Of a stretch of 64,000 nucleotides of DNA, positions 36,075-45,256 are shown piece by piece. The position numbers and the translations under genes are program-made. Origin of the DNA: Mycobacteroides immunogenum. Its GTDB lineage: Bacteria; Actinomycetota; Actinomycetes; Mycobacteriales; Mycobacteriaceae. Position 1 is the stretch's first letter, and every line of letters begins with the position of its first letter. The stretch spans positions 4,402,001 through 4,466,000 of the forward strand of contig NZ_CP011530.1 of assembly GCF_001605725.1 (NCBI RefSeq), written 5' to 3'. The notes below the pieces were generated by a model that saw nothing but the letters and a program-made list of their open reading frames with translations, ran no database searches and was not told the origin of the DNA.

Positions 36075-37019
36075 ATGACGGCCAGCACCGCCAAGGTTGG
36101 CGATATCGAGTTGTGCTACGAGGAATTCGGCAATCCGGCCGACCCTGCGGTGTTGCTCATCATGGGCATCGGCGCGCAAATGGTGTTCTGGCGCCCCGAA
36201 TTCTGCCAACAGCTCGCCGACCAGGGGTACCGCGTCATCCGATTCGACAACCGGGACTGCGGTCTGTCGACCAAATTGGACGGGGTGCGCGCCGGTGGTG
36301 GCTCGCTGGTTCCAAGCATGGCGAAATTCCTTGCCGGAGTAAAGATCACCGGCACCGCCTATACATTGGTGGACATGGCCGGCGACGCCGCGGGCTTGCT
36401 CGATCACCTCGGCATCGAACAAGCCCACATTGTGGGCGCGTCGATGGGCGGCATGATCGCGCAGGTATTCGCCGCCGAGCATCCCGAGCGGACCGCAACG
36501 GTCACCATCATCATGTCGAGCAACAATCAGCCGTTCCTGCCTCCGCCCGGCCCCCGCCAACTGATGGCACTGCTGAAGCCGCCGCCCGAGGGCGCCAGCC
36601 GCGAGCAGATCATCGCCAACAGCGTGCAGGTCGGCCGGATCATCGGCAGCCCGAAATACCGTCAGTCAGAATCGAAGTCGTATCTGCATGCCGCCGAGTA
36701 CTATGATCGCAGCTACTACCCCAGGGGATTCGCCCGGCAATTCGCCGCGATCATGGGGACCGGCAGCTTGGCGCCCTTCGACAATCGGATCACCGCCCCC
36801 GCACTGGTTTTGCATGGCAAGGCCGACAAGTTGATGCGTCCTTCCGGTGCCCGTGCCATCGCCCGGGCCACGCCGGGATCGCGCCTGGCGCTGATCGATG
36901 GAATGGGCCATGACCTACCCGAGCCGCTCTGGGGCCGCATCATCACCAAACTCACCGAGAACTTCGCCCGATCCGAGTCCGCGGAGGACGCGCCGGAAGC
37001 CGAGGCGGCGGGCCGCTAA
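36075..37019 (+). CDS. lipG: Alpha/beta hydrolase LipG
   Basis: A 314-residue hydrolase with GASMGGM (nucleophile), HGKADKLM (acid region) and IDGMGHDLPEP (His). It starts one base after the ABC1 kinase stop, so it is translationally linked to it. The order ABC1 kinase, lipG, mycolate methyltransferase is the same as M. tuberculosis Rv0647c, Rv0646c (lipG) and Rv0645c, which supports the name. LipG is reported as a cell-associated lipase or phospholipase. A Glu/Ala-rich tail closes the protein. Confidence 0.88.
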   Translation: MTASTAKVGDIELCYEEFGNPADPAVLLIMGIGAQMVFWRPEFCQQLADQGYRVIRFDNRDCGLSTKLDGVRAGGGSLVPSMAKFLAGVKITGTAYTLVDMAGDAAGLLDHLGIEQAHIVGASMGGMIAQVFAAEHPERTATVTIIMSSNNQPFLPPPGPRQLMALLKPPPEGASREQIIANSVQVGRIIGSPKYRQSESKSYLHAAEYYDRSYYPRGFARQFAAIMGTGSLAPFDNRITAPALVLHGKADKLMRPSGARAIARATPGSRLALIDGMGHDLPEPLWGRIITKLTENFARSESAEDAPEAEAAGR

Positions 37020-37199
37020 TTAGCTCCCCTAGGGAACGATTTTCACAAGCTCAAACTGCTTGTTAATTCTGCGCGGAACCCTTGTCGGTGCGGTAATCGT
37101 GCCCTAGCCTCGGCACGGGACACACAGCCACCACCAGATCCGATCAATCGTTCGCGCGCCGTTCGGGGCACCGCGCCATCTCTCCTGAGAGGCCGCCGC

Positions 37200-38060
37200 A
37201 TGTCCAAATTGACTCCGAAGTTCTCGGATGTACAGGCCCATTACGACCTGTCCGACGAATTCTTCGCATTGTTTCTCGATACCAGCAGGACTTATAGCTG
37301 TGCGTACTTCGAGCCGGAGACCCTGACGCTGGCGCAAGCACAACAAGCCAAGATCGACCTTGCCCTCGGGAAACTGGATTTGGAACCCGGAATGACACTG
37401 CTGGACGTGGGCTGCGGGTGGGGCTCCACCATGAAACGCGCGCTTGAGCAGTACGACGTGAACGTCATCGGCCTGACTCTCAGCAAGAACCAGTTCGCGT
37501 ATGTCGACACGCTGTTGCGCTCCGCAGAAAGTTCGCGCAACTACGAGGTCCGGCTGGCCGGGTGGGAAGAATTCGAGGGCACCGTCGATCGCATCGTCAG
37601 TATCGGCGCCTTCGAACATTTCGGCCACGAACGGTATGACAGTTTCTTCTCGATGGCGCACCGGGTGCTGCCTTCGGACGGAAAGATGTTGTTACACACC
37701 ATCGTCAGTCACCATCCCGACGAGTGGAAGCGCATGGGAATCCCGCTGCTGATGTCCCGGGTCCGGTTCATCTACTTCATCGGCACCGAGATATTCCCTG
37801 GCGGGCGTTTACCTTCCGTCCCCATGGTGGACAAACACGCGGCACTGGCGGGCTTCCACATCACTCGCCATCACTCGCTGCAACCCCACTACGCCAGAAC
37901 TCTGGACTGCTGGGCCGAGAATCTGGCCGCACACAAGGATGAGGCCATTGCGATCCAGTCCCAAGAGGTTTACGACCGGTACATCAAGTATCTGACCGGG
38001 TGCGCCGACGGATTCCGCGAGGGATGGATCGATATCGTTCAGTTCACCTGCGAGAAGTAG
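37200..38060 (+). CDS. Mycolic acid cyclopropane synthase/methyltransferase family
   Basis: A 286-residue SAM-dependent methyltransferase of the cyclopropane mycolate synthase family. Visible are the N-terminal QAHYDLSDEFFALFLD, the SAM motif LLDVGCGWGSTM, and GAFEHFGHERYD; the last contains the conserved acidic/His site that binds the bicarbonate-type base. It modifies double bonds in meromycolate chains. In M. tuberculosis four paralogues (mmaA1-4) lie here next to lipG; only one is present. Which reaction it performs cannot be told from sequence. The last 22 bases overlap the 3' end of glpD on the other strand. Confidence 0.9.
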   Translation: MSKLTPKFSDVQAHYDLSDEFFALFLDTSRTYSCAYFEPETLTLAQAQQAKIDLALGKLDLEPGMTLLDVGCGWGSTMKRALEQYDVNVIGLTLSKNQFAYVDTLLRSAESSRNYEVRLAGWEEFEGTVDRIVSIGAFEHFGHERYDSFFSMAHRVLPSDGKMLLHTIVSHHPDEWKRMGIPLLMSRVRFIYFIGTEIFPGGRLPSVPMVDKHAALAGFHITRHHSLQPHYARTLDCWAENLAAHKDEAIAIQSQEVYDRYIKYLTGCADGFREGWIDIVQFTCEK

Positions 38061-39484
38061 GAGTCGACAAGGCCCTGTACCGACGGGATCGCCGCGCTCC
38101 TGTCGGTGGGCACCAGCCCGATGCGGGTACGCCGATCCAGAATGTCGTCGGCGTCCAGGGCCCCTTCATGAGTAAGCGCGAATTCGGCCTGCTCACGAGT
38201 GATCGCGACACCTTCAACCAGCCGGGTACCTGCGACACCCGGCCAGTCGTCCACCACCGCCAAGTTTTCTGTCACGCACTCAGCGGCCCGTAGTGGGCGC
38301 CGCTCTAGCCCGGCATCCAGCGCGTCCTGGGCCATCTTTCGATATGTGGTCAGCTTGCCGCCCACCACACTGACGACCCCAGATTCCGACACTCGCACCG
38401 CATGCTTACGGGAGAGATCCGCGGTCGCCGAATCGTCGCCGTCGAGCAGCGGGCGCAGTCCTGCGAAACGCCCCACCACATCCGCCCCGGACAACGACGT
38501 CTGCAACACCGTGTTGACCGTGTCGAGAAGGAATTGCTCTTCTGCCGCAGAAGGTTCGGCGACATCCGGTATCGGCCCGGGAGCCGGCTCGTCGGTGAGC
38601 CCGAGATACACGCGATTGTGGATGGCAGGCAATGCGAACACGAACCGGTTGATGGTGCCGGGCACCGGGACCGTCAGCGCCGCCGTCAGGGCGCCGAAGC
38701 TCTCGGCCCGAAACACCAGGTGCGTTCCGCGGCTGGGACGCAGCTTGATATCGCGGTCAACCTGTCCGGCCCATACGCCGGCGGCGTTGATGACCAGGCC
38801 CGCCCGCACTGCGATGGTGTTACCGGTCAGCTCGTCACGAAGCACCGCACCATCGCCGGTCACCTGCTCGGCCGACACCCGGGTGAGGATCCGGGCGCCC
38901 AGCCCGGCGGCCGTGCGCGCGATCGACACCACCAATCGTGCGTCGTCGACCAGCTGTCCGTCGAACGCCATCAGCCCGCCGCGCAGCCCGCTGCGGCGCA
39001 CTGTCGGGGCGCGGCGAATGACCTCACCGGCATCGATGGCGCGGGAACGCGGCAGCACCTCGGCCGAGGTGTGTGCGAGCTTGCGCAGTCCATCGCCTGC
39101 GATGAACCCCACTCGTACCAGCGTGCGGCTGAACATGCTCACCGCCGGATGCAACGGAACCACCTGGGCCAGCGGATGAATCAGGTGCGGGGCGGTACGG
39201 GTCATCAAGATATGGCGCTCCACCGCGCTTTCCCGGGCCACACCCACCTGCCCCGAAGCCAGGTAACGCAATCCGCCGTGTACCAGCTTCGAGCTGAATC
39301 GGCTTGTCCCAAAAGCTAAATCGTGCTTCTCCACCAGGGCTACCCGCAATCCGCGGCTCGCCGCGTCGAGCGCCACCCCGACTCCGGTGATGCCGCCGCC
39401 GATCACCAGGACGTCGACCGGGGCACCACCGGCCAGCGCGTCCAGGTCGGCGCGGCGGCGCGTGCTGTTGAGCTGCGTTGTCAT
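38039..39484 (-). CDS. glpD: Glycerol-3-phosphate dehydrogenase, FAD-dependent
   Basis: A 481-residue flavoenzyme that oxidises glycerol 3-phosphate to dihydroxyacetone phosphate and passes electrons to quinone at the inner membrane face. The FAD motif VLVIGGGITGVGVALDAASRGLRVALVEK, the KLVHGGLRYL motif and the C-terminal VSVVGGKLTTYRKMA are present. The ATG at 39484 follows AGGAG; the GTG directly before it is an alternative. A TetR regulator lies upstream in the same direction. The overlap with the convergent methyltransferase is 22 bases. Confidence 0.93.
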   Translation of the reverse strand: MTTQLNSTRRRADLDALAGGAPVDVLVIGGGITGVGVALDAASRGLRVALVEKHDLAFGTSRFSSKLVHGGLRYLASGQVGVARESAVERHILMTRTAPHLIHPLAQVVPLHPAVSMFSRTLVRVGFIAGDGLRKLAHTSAEVLPRSRAIDAGEVIRRAPTVRRSGLRGGLMAFDGQLVDDARLVVSIARTAAGLGARILTRVSAEQVTGDGAVLRDELTGNTIAVRAGLVINAAGVWAGQVDRDIKLRPSRGTHLVFRAESFGALTAALTVPVPGTINRFVFALPAIHNRVYLGLTDEPAPGPIPDVAEPSAAEEQFLLDTVNTVLQTSLSGADVVGRFAGLRPLLDGDDSATADLSRKHAVRVSESGVVSVVGGKLTTYRKMAQDALDAGLERRPLRAAECVTENLAVVDDWPGVAGTRLVEGVAITREQAEFALTHEGALDADDILDRRTRIGLVPTDRSAAIPSVQGLVDSYFSQVN

Positions 39485-39505
39485 CACTTCTCCTAAAGGG
39501 GCGGA

Positions 39506-40105
39506 TCAGGCCTTGAGATATCCGTCGATGGCGGTGGCCAACTCGTTCACCAGCTCATCCGGCGAGAGGATGTCGGCGACGATGCGCGCCGACTGCAGCA
39601 CCGACTGACCGATCAGCAGCACCATCGCCGCCATCTGCTCCGGGGCACCCGGACGTATCGATCCATCGGCCTGCCCGTCGGCGATAAGCATGGACGTCCA
39701 GCCGATGAGAGCGCGCTGGCTGGTGCCCAACCGCTGCACGATGTACGTCAGCAACAGTTCGGGATCGGAGCGCAGGATCGCGGCGAATATCGAGTGTTCA
39801 CGCACCTGCGTCACCAGGGCGCTCACCGAGCGGACCAGCCGATCGCGGGCGCATCCCTGTCCGGTCACGGGCAAAATCGAGCCCATCTCCCGCGTGAGTA
39901 GCTCGGCAACCAGGGTGCGCACGTCCGGCCAGCGCCGATACACCGAGGGGCGGCTGACTCCGGCACGCTTGGCCACTTCCACCAGCGTGGTGCGGCGCAC
40001 CCCGAATTCGGTGACGCACGACAACGCGGCATCGAGGATGCGTTCGGACACCGGATCGGCCACCGGATCTGACACGGTCTCCGCGTCTGTGATGTCAACC
40101 GTCAT
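39506..40105 (-). CDS. TetR family transcriptional regulator
   Basis: A 199-residue regulator with helix-turn-helix TLVEVAKRAGVSRPSVYRRWPDVRTLV and a C-terminal domain with bulk hydrophobics. The ATG follows GGAGGTGGC. It is 21 bases upstream of glpD, in the same direction, and divergent from agpS-dagK. A dyad lies between the divergent genes. It probably controls both arms in response to a lipid or acyl ligand. Confidence 0.88.
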   Translation of the reverse strand: MTVDITDAETVSDPVADPVSERILDAALSCVTEFGVRRTTLVEVAKRAGVSRPSVYRRWPDVRTLVAELLTREMGSILPVTGQGCARDRLVRSVSALVTQVREHSIFAAILRSDPELLLTYIVQRLGTSQRALIGWTSMLIADGQADGSIRPGAPEQMAAMVLLIGQSVLQSARIVADILSPDELVNELATAIDGYLKA

Positions 40106-40137
40106 GCCACCTCCCTACGCCTGCCCGCCGAGAAATC

Positions 40138-40176
40138 TGCGTTACAACTTGCCATCGTATGTAATACTGTAACGCA
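40138..40176. promoter_or_regulatory. Dyad between TetR-glpD and agpS, with a likely leaderless agpS promoter
   Basis: TGCGTTAC (40138-40145) and GTAACGCA (40169-40176) are exact reverse complements. A plus-strand -10 box TAATAC (40162-40167) lies eight bases before the agpS ATG, and no ribosome-binding site is present, so the mRNA may start at the ATG itself. The dyad spans this promoter and is a good TetR operator candidate. Confidence 0.6.
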
Positions 40177-41768
40177 TGATGGAGTGGGACGCCTGGGGCG
40201 TAGCCGAGAAACGACAAACCCTCTCACCCCAGGTGAAGGCGCTTTTGGCGTCCGCGCTGGGCATTCCCGAGCGAGGGCCCGTTACTCGAGACGAGTCGGC
40301 GGTCGCCCTGGCTCCCAGCTCCCTGACCGCAGATCAGCACGCCGCGCTCGCCGAACTGCTCGGCGCGGAAAACGTCAGCACCGAGCACGGCGCACGGTTG
40401 CGGCATGCCGGCGGCAAAAGCACCCCGGATCTGCTGCGCCGCCGCTCCACCGGCGTTCAGGACGCGCCCGACGCCATCGTCTACCCGGCATCGCATGACG
40501 AGGTGTCCGCCCTCTTGACGCTCTGCGGCGAGCAGGGCATCGCGGTGGTGCCGTTCGGTGGCGGTACCAGTGTGGTGGGCGGGCTGGATCCCGAACGCGC
40601 GGGATTCACCGCGGTCATCGCGGTCGATCTGCGACGCATGTCGGGCCTGGTTTCCCTGGACGAGGTATCGGGCACCGCCGTACTACTGCCCGGGACGACG
40701 GGCCCAGAAGCCGAAGAACTCCTTGGCGCCAAAGGCTTTTCACTCGGGCACTTCCCACAGAGCTTCCGGTTCGCGAGCATCGGCGGATTCGCCGCCACCC
40801 GCTCTTCCGGGCAGGCCTCCAGCGGATATGGGCGCTTCGACGCGATGGTGGACGCGATCCGCATCGCCACCCCGCGCGGCGACCTCAACCTGGGCAGGGC
40901 GCCCGCCTCGGCGGCCGGACCGGACCTGCGCCAACTCTTCCTGGGATCCGAAGGCGCGCTGGGCATCATCACCGAGGTAACGGTGCGTGTGCATCGGCTG
41001 CCCGAGGAGACCTGGTACCAGGGTTGGTCCTTCCCCTCCTTCGATGCCGGCGCGCAGGCACTGCGCACCCTCGTGCAATCCGATGCGGCACCCACTGTGC
41101 TGCGGCTTTCCGACGAGGCCGAAAGTGGGCTGAATCTGGCCCTGGCCAAGGATATCGGCGGCAAGAACCCCGCCGCAGGCGTGCTCGCGATCACCACCGT
41201 GGAAGGTACTCACGGTCATGTCGCGGCCAAGTCGGCCGAGGTGGCCGCCGTTCTCGCCGCGGCGGGCGGCACCGCCCTCGGCGACGAACCCGGCAAGGCC
41301 TGGGATCACGGGCGTTTCGACGCGCCGTACCTGCGCGACGCGCTCATCGACGCCGGCGCGGTGGTGGAAACACTGGAGACCGCGACGTCGTGGCAGAACC
41401 TGGGCGCACTGCGCACCGCCGTCACCACGGCGCTCGCCGAAGCCCTTGGCGCCCAGGGCACCCCGCCGCTTGTGTTGTGCCATATCTCGCACACCTACCG
41501 CACCGGGGCATCGCTTTACTTCACCGTGGTGTGTGCGGCCGCCGAAGATCCACTGGTCCAGTGGGGCAAGGCGAAGAAGGCCGCGGGCGACGCCATCGTC
41601 GCCACCGGCGGCACCATCACCCACCATCACGCCGTGGGGCGCGACCATCAGCCGTGGCTCGCCGACGAGGTCGGTGAGCTCGGTATCGAGATCCTGCAAG
41701 CGGTCAAGCGCACCGTCGATCCTCGGGGAATCCTCAACCCCGGCAAGCTGATTCCCACACAGGGGTAA
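40176..41768 (+). CDS. agpS: FAD-binding oxidase, alkyl-DHAP synthase-like (AgpS)
   Basis: A 530-residue FAD-linked oxidase. The N-terminus (MEWDAWGVAEK) and the PCMH FAD domain (VVPFGGGTSVVGGLDPER, ATRSSGQASSGYGRFDAM, SEGALGIITEVTVRVHRLP) are followed by the C-terminal HHHAVGRDHQPWLADEVGELG. This resembles M. tuberculosis AgpS (Rv3107c) and alkyldihydroxyacetone phosphate synthases, which make ether lipids from acyl-DHAP. The His-rich active-site region is present. The start lies within the divergent dyad and may be leaderless. It overlaps dagK by one base. Confidence 0.85.
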   Translation: MMEWDAWGVAEKRQTLSPQVKALLASALGIPERGPVTRDESAVALAPSSLTADQHAALAELLGAENVSTEHGARLRHAGGKSTPDLLRRRSTGVQDAPDAIVYPASHDEVSALLTLCGEQGIAVVPFGGGTSVVGGLDPERAGFTAVIAVDLRRMSGLVSLDEVSGTAVLLPGTTGPEAEELLGAKGFSLGHFPQSFRFASIGGFAATRSSGQASSGYGRFDAMVDAIRIATPRGDLNLGRAPASAAGPDLRQLFLGSEGALGIITEVTVRVHRLPEETWYQGWSFPSFDAGAQALRTLVQSDAAPTVLRLSDEAESGLNLALAKDIGGKNPAAGVLAITTVEGTHGHVAAKSAEVAAVLAAAGGTALGDEPGKAWDHGRFDAPYLRDALIDAGAVVETLETATSWQNLGALRTAVTTALAEALGAQGTPPLVLCHISHTYRTGASLYFTVVCAAAEDPLVQWGKAKKAAGDAIVATGGTITHHHAVGRDHQPWLADEVGELGIEILQAVKRTVDPRGILNPGKLIPTQG

Positions 41769-42649
41769 TGGTGACCCACCTGACCGTTCTCACCAACCCG
41801 ACCGCCGGGCACGCCGCGGCACAGGCGGCCGAGGCCGCTATCGAGCATCTGCGCGCCCGCGGGCTGACGGTGACCCACCATGCCGCTTCGTCGGCTGCGG
41901 AATCACACGCGCTCGCGCAGGAGGCCGCCCGTACCGGTGCCCGCGGAATCGTCGCCGCGGGCGGCGACGGTCTGGTGAGCATCGCACTGCAGGCGGTGGC
42001 CGCCACCCCGATAGCGCTCGGCGTGATCCCGATCGGCACCGGAAACGACTGCGCCCGCATGCTGGATATCCCACTGGGTGACCCGGTTGCCGCCGCCGAT
42101 GTGATTGCCGGCGGCAATATCCGCGCCATCGATGCCGGCCGTATCCAATATGACGGAAACACAACGTGGTTCGCCACTGTGGTGGCGTCCGGATTCGACT
42201 CCCTGGTCAACGATCGAGCCAACCGGATGAGCTGGCCGCGCGGTCGGCGCCGCTATGACATCGCGATGGCTCTGGAGGCCGCCAAACTGCGGCCGCTACC
42301 CTTCCGCATCGAGCTGGACGACCAGGTCATCGAGACCGATGTCACCCTCGTCGCGGTGGGAAACGGAACCTCGTACGGCGGCGGCATGCGCATCTGCCCG
42401 GGAGCCGTACTGGACGACGGGCTGCTAGATGTGACGGTGGTGGCGGCCGGTGGGCGGCTGCGCTTGTTGCGCTTGTCCCCTACCGTCTACAAGGGCACCC
42501 ACGTCGAGCTGCCGGAAGTGAGCACCTATCGCTCGCGGCGGGTCCGGCTGTCCGCCGCCGAGATCACCGCCTACGCCGACGGCGACCCGGTCGCGCCGCT
42601 GCCTGTCGATATCGACGTGGTACCCGGCGCCCTGAGTGTCTTCGCCTAA
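41768..42649 (+). CDS. Diacylglycerol/lipid kinase
   Basis: A 293-residue lipid kinase of the DagK catalytic family. The nucleotide motif is AAGGDGLVSIALQ (usual GGDGT, here GGDGL) with IPIGTGNDCARML, and the C-terminal half contains VGNGTSYGGGMRICPGA. It phosphorylates diacylglycerol or a related lipid to the phosphatidic acid form. The ATG overlaps the agpS stop (TAATG), so the two are coupled, supporting a shared glycerolipid or ether-lipid pathway. Confidence 0.85.
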   Translation: MVTHLTVLTNPTAGHAAAQAAEAAIEHLRARGLTVTHHAASSAAESHALAQEAARTGARGIVAAGGDGLVSIALQAVAATPIALGVIPIGTGNDCARMLDIPLGDPVAAADVIAGGNIRAIDAGRIQYDGNTTWFATVVASGFDSLVNDRANRMSWPRGRRRYDIAMALEAAKLRPLPFRIELDDQVIETDVTLVAVGNGTSYGGGMRICPGAVLDDGLLDVTVVAAGGRLRLLRLSPTVYKGTHVELPEVSTYRSRRVRLSAAEITAYADGDPVAPLPVDIDVVPGALSVFA

Positions 42650-43590
42650 CCTGCCTTTTGCGCGAACAGGAACGCCGAGTGCGGGGTCGCATCGGGCAGG
42701 TCGGCCGGTATATAGCGACCGTGCCGCGCCAGCAGCGCTTGCGCCGTCTCGCTGGTCACCTGCCAGCCGAGGCCGGTGAGGAATTCTCCGACATCGGCGC
42801 GTTTCTCCAGGTACCACAGGTCGGCCACGTCGGGAATCTCCTGGCCCTGCATCTCTTCGGCGGCACGCCGCAACGCCTGCCCGCGTTCACGTTGCCGGGC
42901 AAGGGTTTCCGGATTGAAGAAGTCCTCACCGAAGCCCTCCACCGCGATGCGGCTGCCCGGGACGCTCAGCGCGTCAACCCGCTCGAACAGCAGATCTTGC
43001 GCCGCGGGCGGCAGATACGGCAACAGCCCTTCGGCAATCCAGGCCGATGGTTCTCCGGCATCGAATCCGCCGGCCCGCAACGCCGCGGGCCAATCGTCAC
43101 GCAGGTCCACAGCCACCGGAACGTGACGGACTCCCTGGGTGGCGCCCTGCGCGTCCAAGGTGCCGATCTTGAAGGCCAAGACCTTGGGCAGATCCAGCTC
43201 GAACAACGTCGCGTCGCGCGGCCAGTCGAGCCGCCAGGCACGGGCGTCGAGCCCGGCCGCCAGGATCACCGCCTGACGAAGGCCTGCCGCACTCGCATCG
43301 CGGAAGAAATCGTCAAAGAATTTGGTGCGGCATGCGACATAGGACCGCATCGCGGCAACACGCTCGATCAGCCGGGGCTCGGCCTCCAGCAGAGCGGCGG
43401 ACGGTTCTCCGTCGAAGCGGTACACGTTCCAGACACCTTCGCCCGCGGCGGTGAGAAAGTGACCGGCATACGGGTCACTGATCAACGGATTGGCGCTGCG
43501 GGTTTCCGCATCCCTGGCGCTGGCCACTCCCAACGCGGTGGAGCCGACACTCTCGGTGATTTCCCAGCTGTCTCCGTCACTGCGCGCCAT
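42646..43590 (-). CDS. Class I SAM-dependent methyltransferase (mycobacterial LCM/TIGR00027 type)
   Basis: A 314-residue putative methyltransferase of the large mycobacterial family. Features are SVGSTALGVASARDAETRSANPLISDPYAGHFL, the SAM region QAVILAAGLDARAWRLDWPRDATLFELDLPKVL and WIAEGLLPYLPPAAQDLLF. These proteins are expected to methylate carboxyl or hydroxyl groups, but substrates are unknown. The ATG at 43590 follows AAGGAACTC. It converges with dagK and shares four bases with it. Confidence 0.88.
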   Translation of the reverse strand: MARSDGDSWEITESVGSTALGVASARDAETRSANPLISDPYAGHFLTAAGEGVWNVYRFDGEPSAALLEAEPRLIERVAAMRSYVACRTKFFDDFFRDASAAGLRQAVILAAGLDARAWRLDWPRDATLFELDLPKVLAFKIGTLDAQGATQGVRHVPVAVDLRDDWPAALRAGGFDAGEPSAWIAEGLLPYLPPAAQDLLFERVDALSVPGSRIAVEGFGEDFFNPETLARQRERGQALRRAAEEMQGQEIPDVADLWYLEKRADVGEFLTGLGWQVTSETAQALLARHGRYIPADLPDATPHSAFLFAQKAG

Positions 43591-43790
43591 GAGTTCCTTT
43601 GTACGCCAGTCCGCATGGCGCCCTGGTGGCACGGATGCACCATGGGTGGCAGCGCGGACCCCTCAAACCGCACATCCCACCCACTACACCTCAGCAAGAC
43701 GCGTCCGGAAGAGCCACGGACGACAAGCTCGCACTATTTATAGAACAGGTCGATATATTTGTCTAGTAATTCTAGGGATCGGAACACACG

Positions 43791-44453
43791 GTGACGGATC
43801 ACGCCGGCGCCTCCGAGGCAGGACGGGGCCGAGGACGGCCCATCAAGGATGGCAAGACATCCGAAGAAGTACGGTCGAAGCTGCTCGACGCCACCGAACG
43901 GGTGCTGGCCCGGGTAGGCGTGACCTCACTCAGCATGGGGGCCGTCGCCCGCGAAGCCGGGTACAGCCGGGGTGTCGTGTACCGCTACTTCGACAACCGT
44001 GACGAGGTTCTCGACGCCCTCGTGGTGCGCAGGGCCACCACCAGCATCGCGGAAACCACACCCCGGTTGATGGCCCTGGGCAGCTGGTCCGACATGGTCG
44101 TCGAGTCCATGGTGATCGTCGCGACAGAAACCACGCAGGACCCGCTACTCGGCGCTCTGGTAGATCCCGACGGCAGCCACAGCACCGCCGCGAGCCTGAT
44201 CTTCGGCTCGCCGGGGCTCAGCAAGATGCTCACCTCGTTGTACGAGTCGATGTTCAACAGCGGACTGGCACCGCTACGCGAAGGTCTCAGCGCGCACGAT
44301 GCCTCCCGCTACGTGCTGTCGGTCGTCATGAGCCTGCTGTCCGGCTCCATACCGGGCTGCGATGACCCCGATCAGGTACGCCGGTACGTGCGTACCTTCG
44401 TGCTTCCCGCGCTGCTGCAGACGCCGCCGCCACCACAACAGGTTTTCTCGTAA
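43791..44453 (+). CDS. TetR family transcriptional regulator
   Basis: A 220-residue regulator starting with GTG. The helix-turn-helix is SLSMGAVAREAGYSRGVVYRYFDNRDEVL. It is divergent from the methyltransferase gene across an AT-rich 200-base gap that includes short dyads such as CTAG-TAATT-CTAG (43763-43775). The ligand is unknown. Confidence 0.83.
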   Translation: MTDHAGASEAGRGRGRPIKDGKTSEEVRSKLLDATERVLARVGVTSLSMGAVAREAGYSRGVVYRYFDNRDEVLDALVVRRATTSIAETTPRLMALGSWSDMVVESMVIVATETTQDPLLGALVDPDGSHSTAASLIFGSPGLSKMLTSLYESMFNSGLAPLREGLSAHDASRYVLSVVMSLLSGSIPGCDDPDQVRRYVRTFVLPALLQTPPPPQQVFS

Positions 44454-44551
44454 TCGGTAGCAGATGTCGGATCGATGGTGCGCCGTTCGTCGGACAGGTA
44501 GAGAGTGGATCGCAGAGTTCCGCTCACCGAATACAGACGGAGGACTCCACC

Positions 44552-45250
44552 ATGTATTACCTCGCACTACTCATCGGTCCCCAGCAGGAGCGCACACCCG
44601 ACGAGGCCGCGCAGGAACTGACGGACTACCTCAACTTTCAGGCCAAGGCCGCATCGGCCATCCGCGCCGGCGACGCCCTGTACCCCGAGGCCGACAGCGT
44701 CCGGATCACCGGTGGGCCGGATGCGCCCGTCATCACCGACGGCCCGTTCGCCGAGGGCGCCGAAATCGCGAACGGCTACTACGTGTTGGAGGCCGACAAC
44801 CTCGATGACGCCCTTGCGCTGGCCCGGGATATTCCGGAGGCCAAGCGCGGAGCCGTCGAGGTGTGGCCGCTGGTCGACTGCGCGCAGGAATTCGGCGGGC
44901 AGGGGTCCACGAGTTGGCTCGCGCTGCTGCTGGAGCCGGGCGAACGCGCGTATGTGCCGGGCAGCCCGGAATGGGAGGCCGTGGCCGCCCGGCATGGGGT
45001 GTTTGGCGAGAAGGCGAGCGGGCACATCAAGATCGCCGGACCGCTGCATCCGCCGTCGACGGCCACCACGGTCCGGGTGCGTGACGGAGAGACAGTTCTC
45101 ACCGACGGCCCGTACATCGAGGGAACCGAGATCGCGAATGGCTTCTACGTACTGGCGACCGATGACCGCGACAGCGCCATCCAGTTGGCCGCCCAGATAC
45201 CCGCTTCGATCGTGCAGCTGCGACAACTCACCGGCGTCTCGGGCTTTTAG
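44552..45250 (+). CDS. YCII-domain protein with two DGPF repeats
   Basis: A 232-residue protein with two YCII domains. The first has ITDGPFAEGAEIANGYYVLEADNLDDALALARDIP, and the second has LTDGPYIEGTEIANGFYVLATDDRDSAIQLAAQIP. GGAGG lies before the ATG. YCII proteins have a dimeric alpha/beta barrel and often pair with ECF42 sigma factors, as here. The sigma factor gene follows six bases later, so the two form an operon. Biochemical function is unknown. Confidence 0.87.
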   Translation: MYYLALLIGPQQERTPDEAAQELTDYLNFQAKAASAIRAGDALYPEADSVRITGGPDAPVITDGPFAEGAEIANGYYVLEADNLDDALALARDIPEAKRGAVEVWPLVDCAQEFGGQGSTSWLALLLEPGERAYVPGSPEWEAVAARHGVFGEKASGHIKIAGPLHPPSTATTVRVRDGETVLTDGPYIEGTEIANGFYVLATDDRDSAIQLAAQIPASIVQLRQLTGVSGF

Positions 45251-45256
45251 TAGCGA

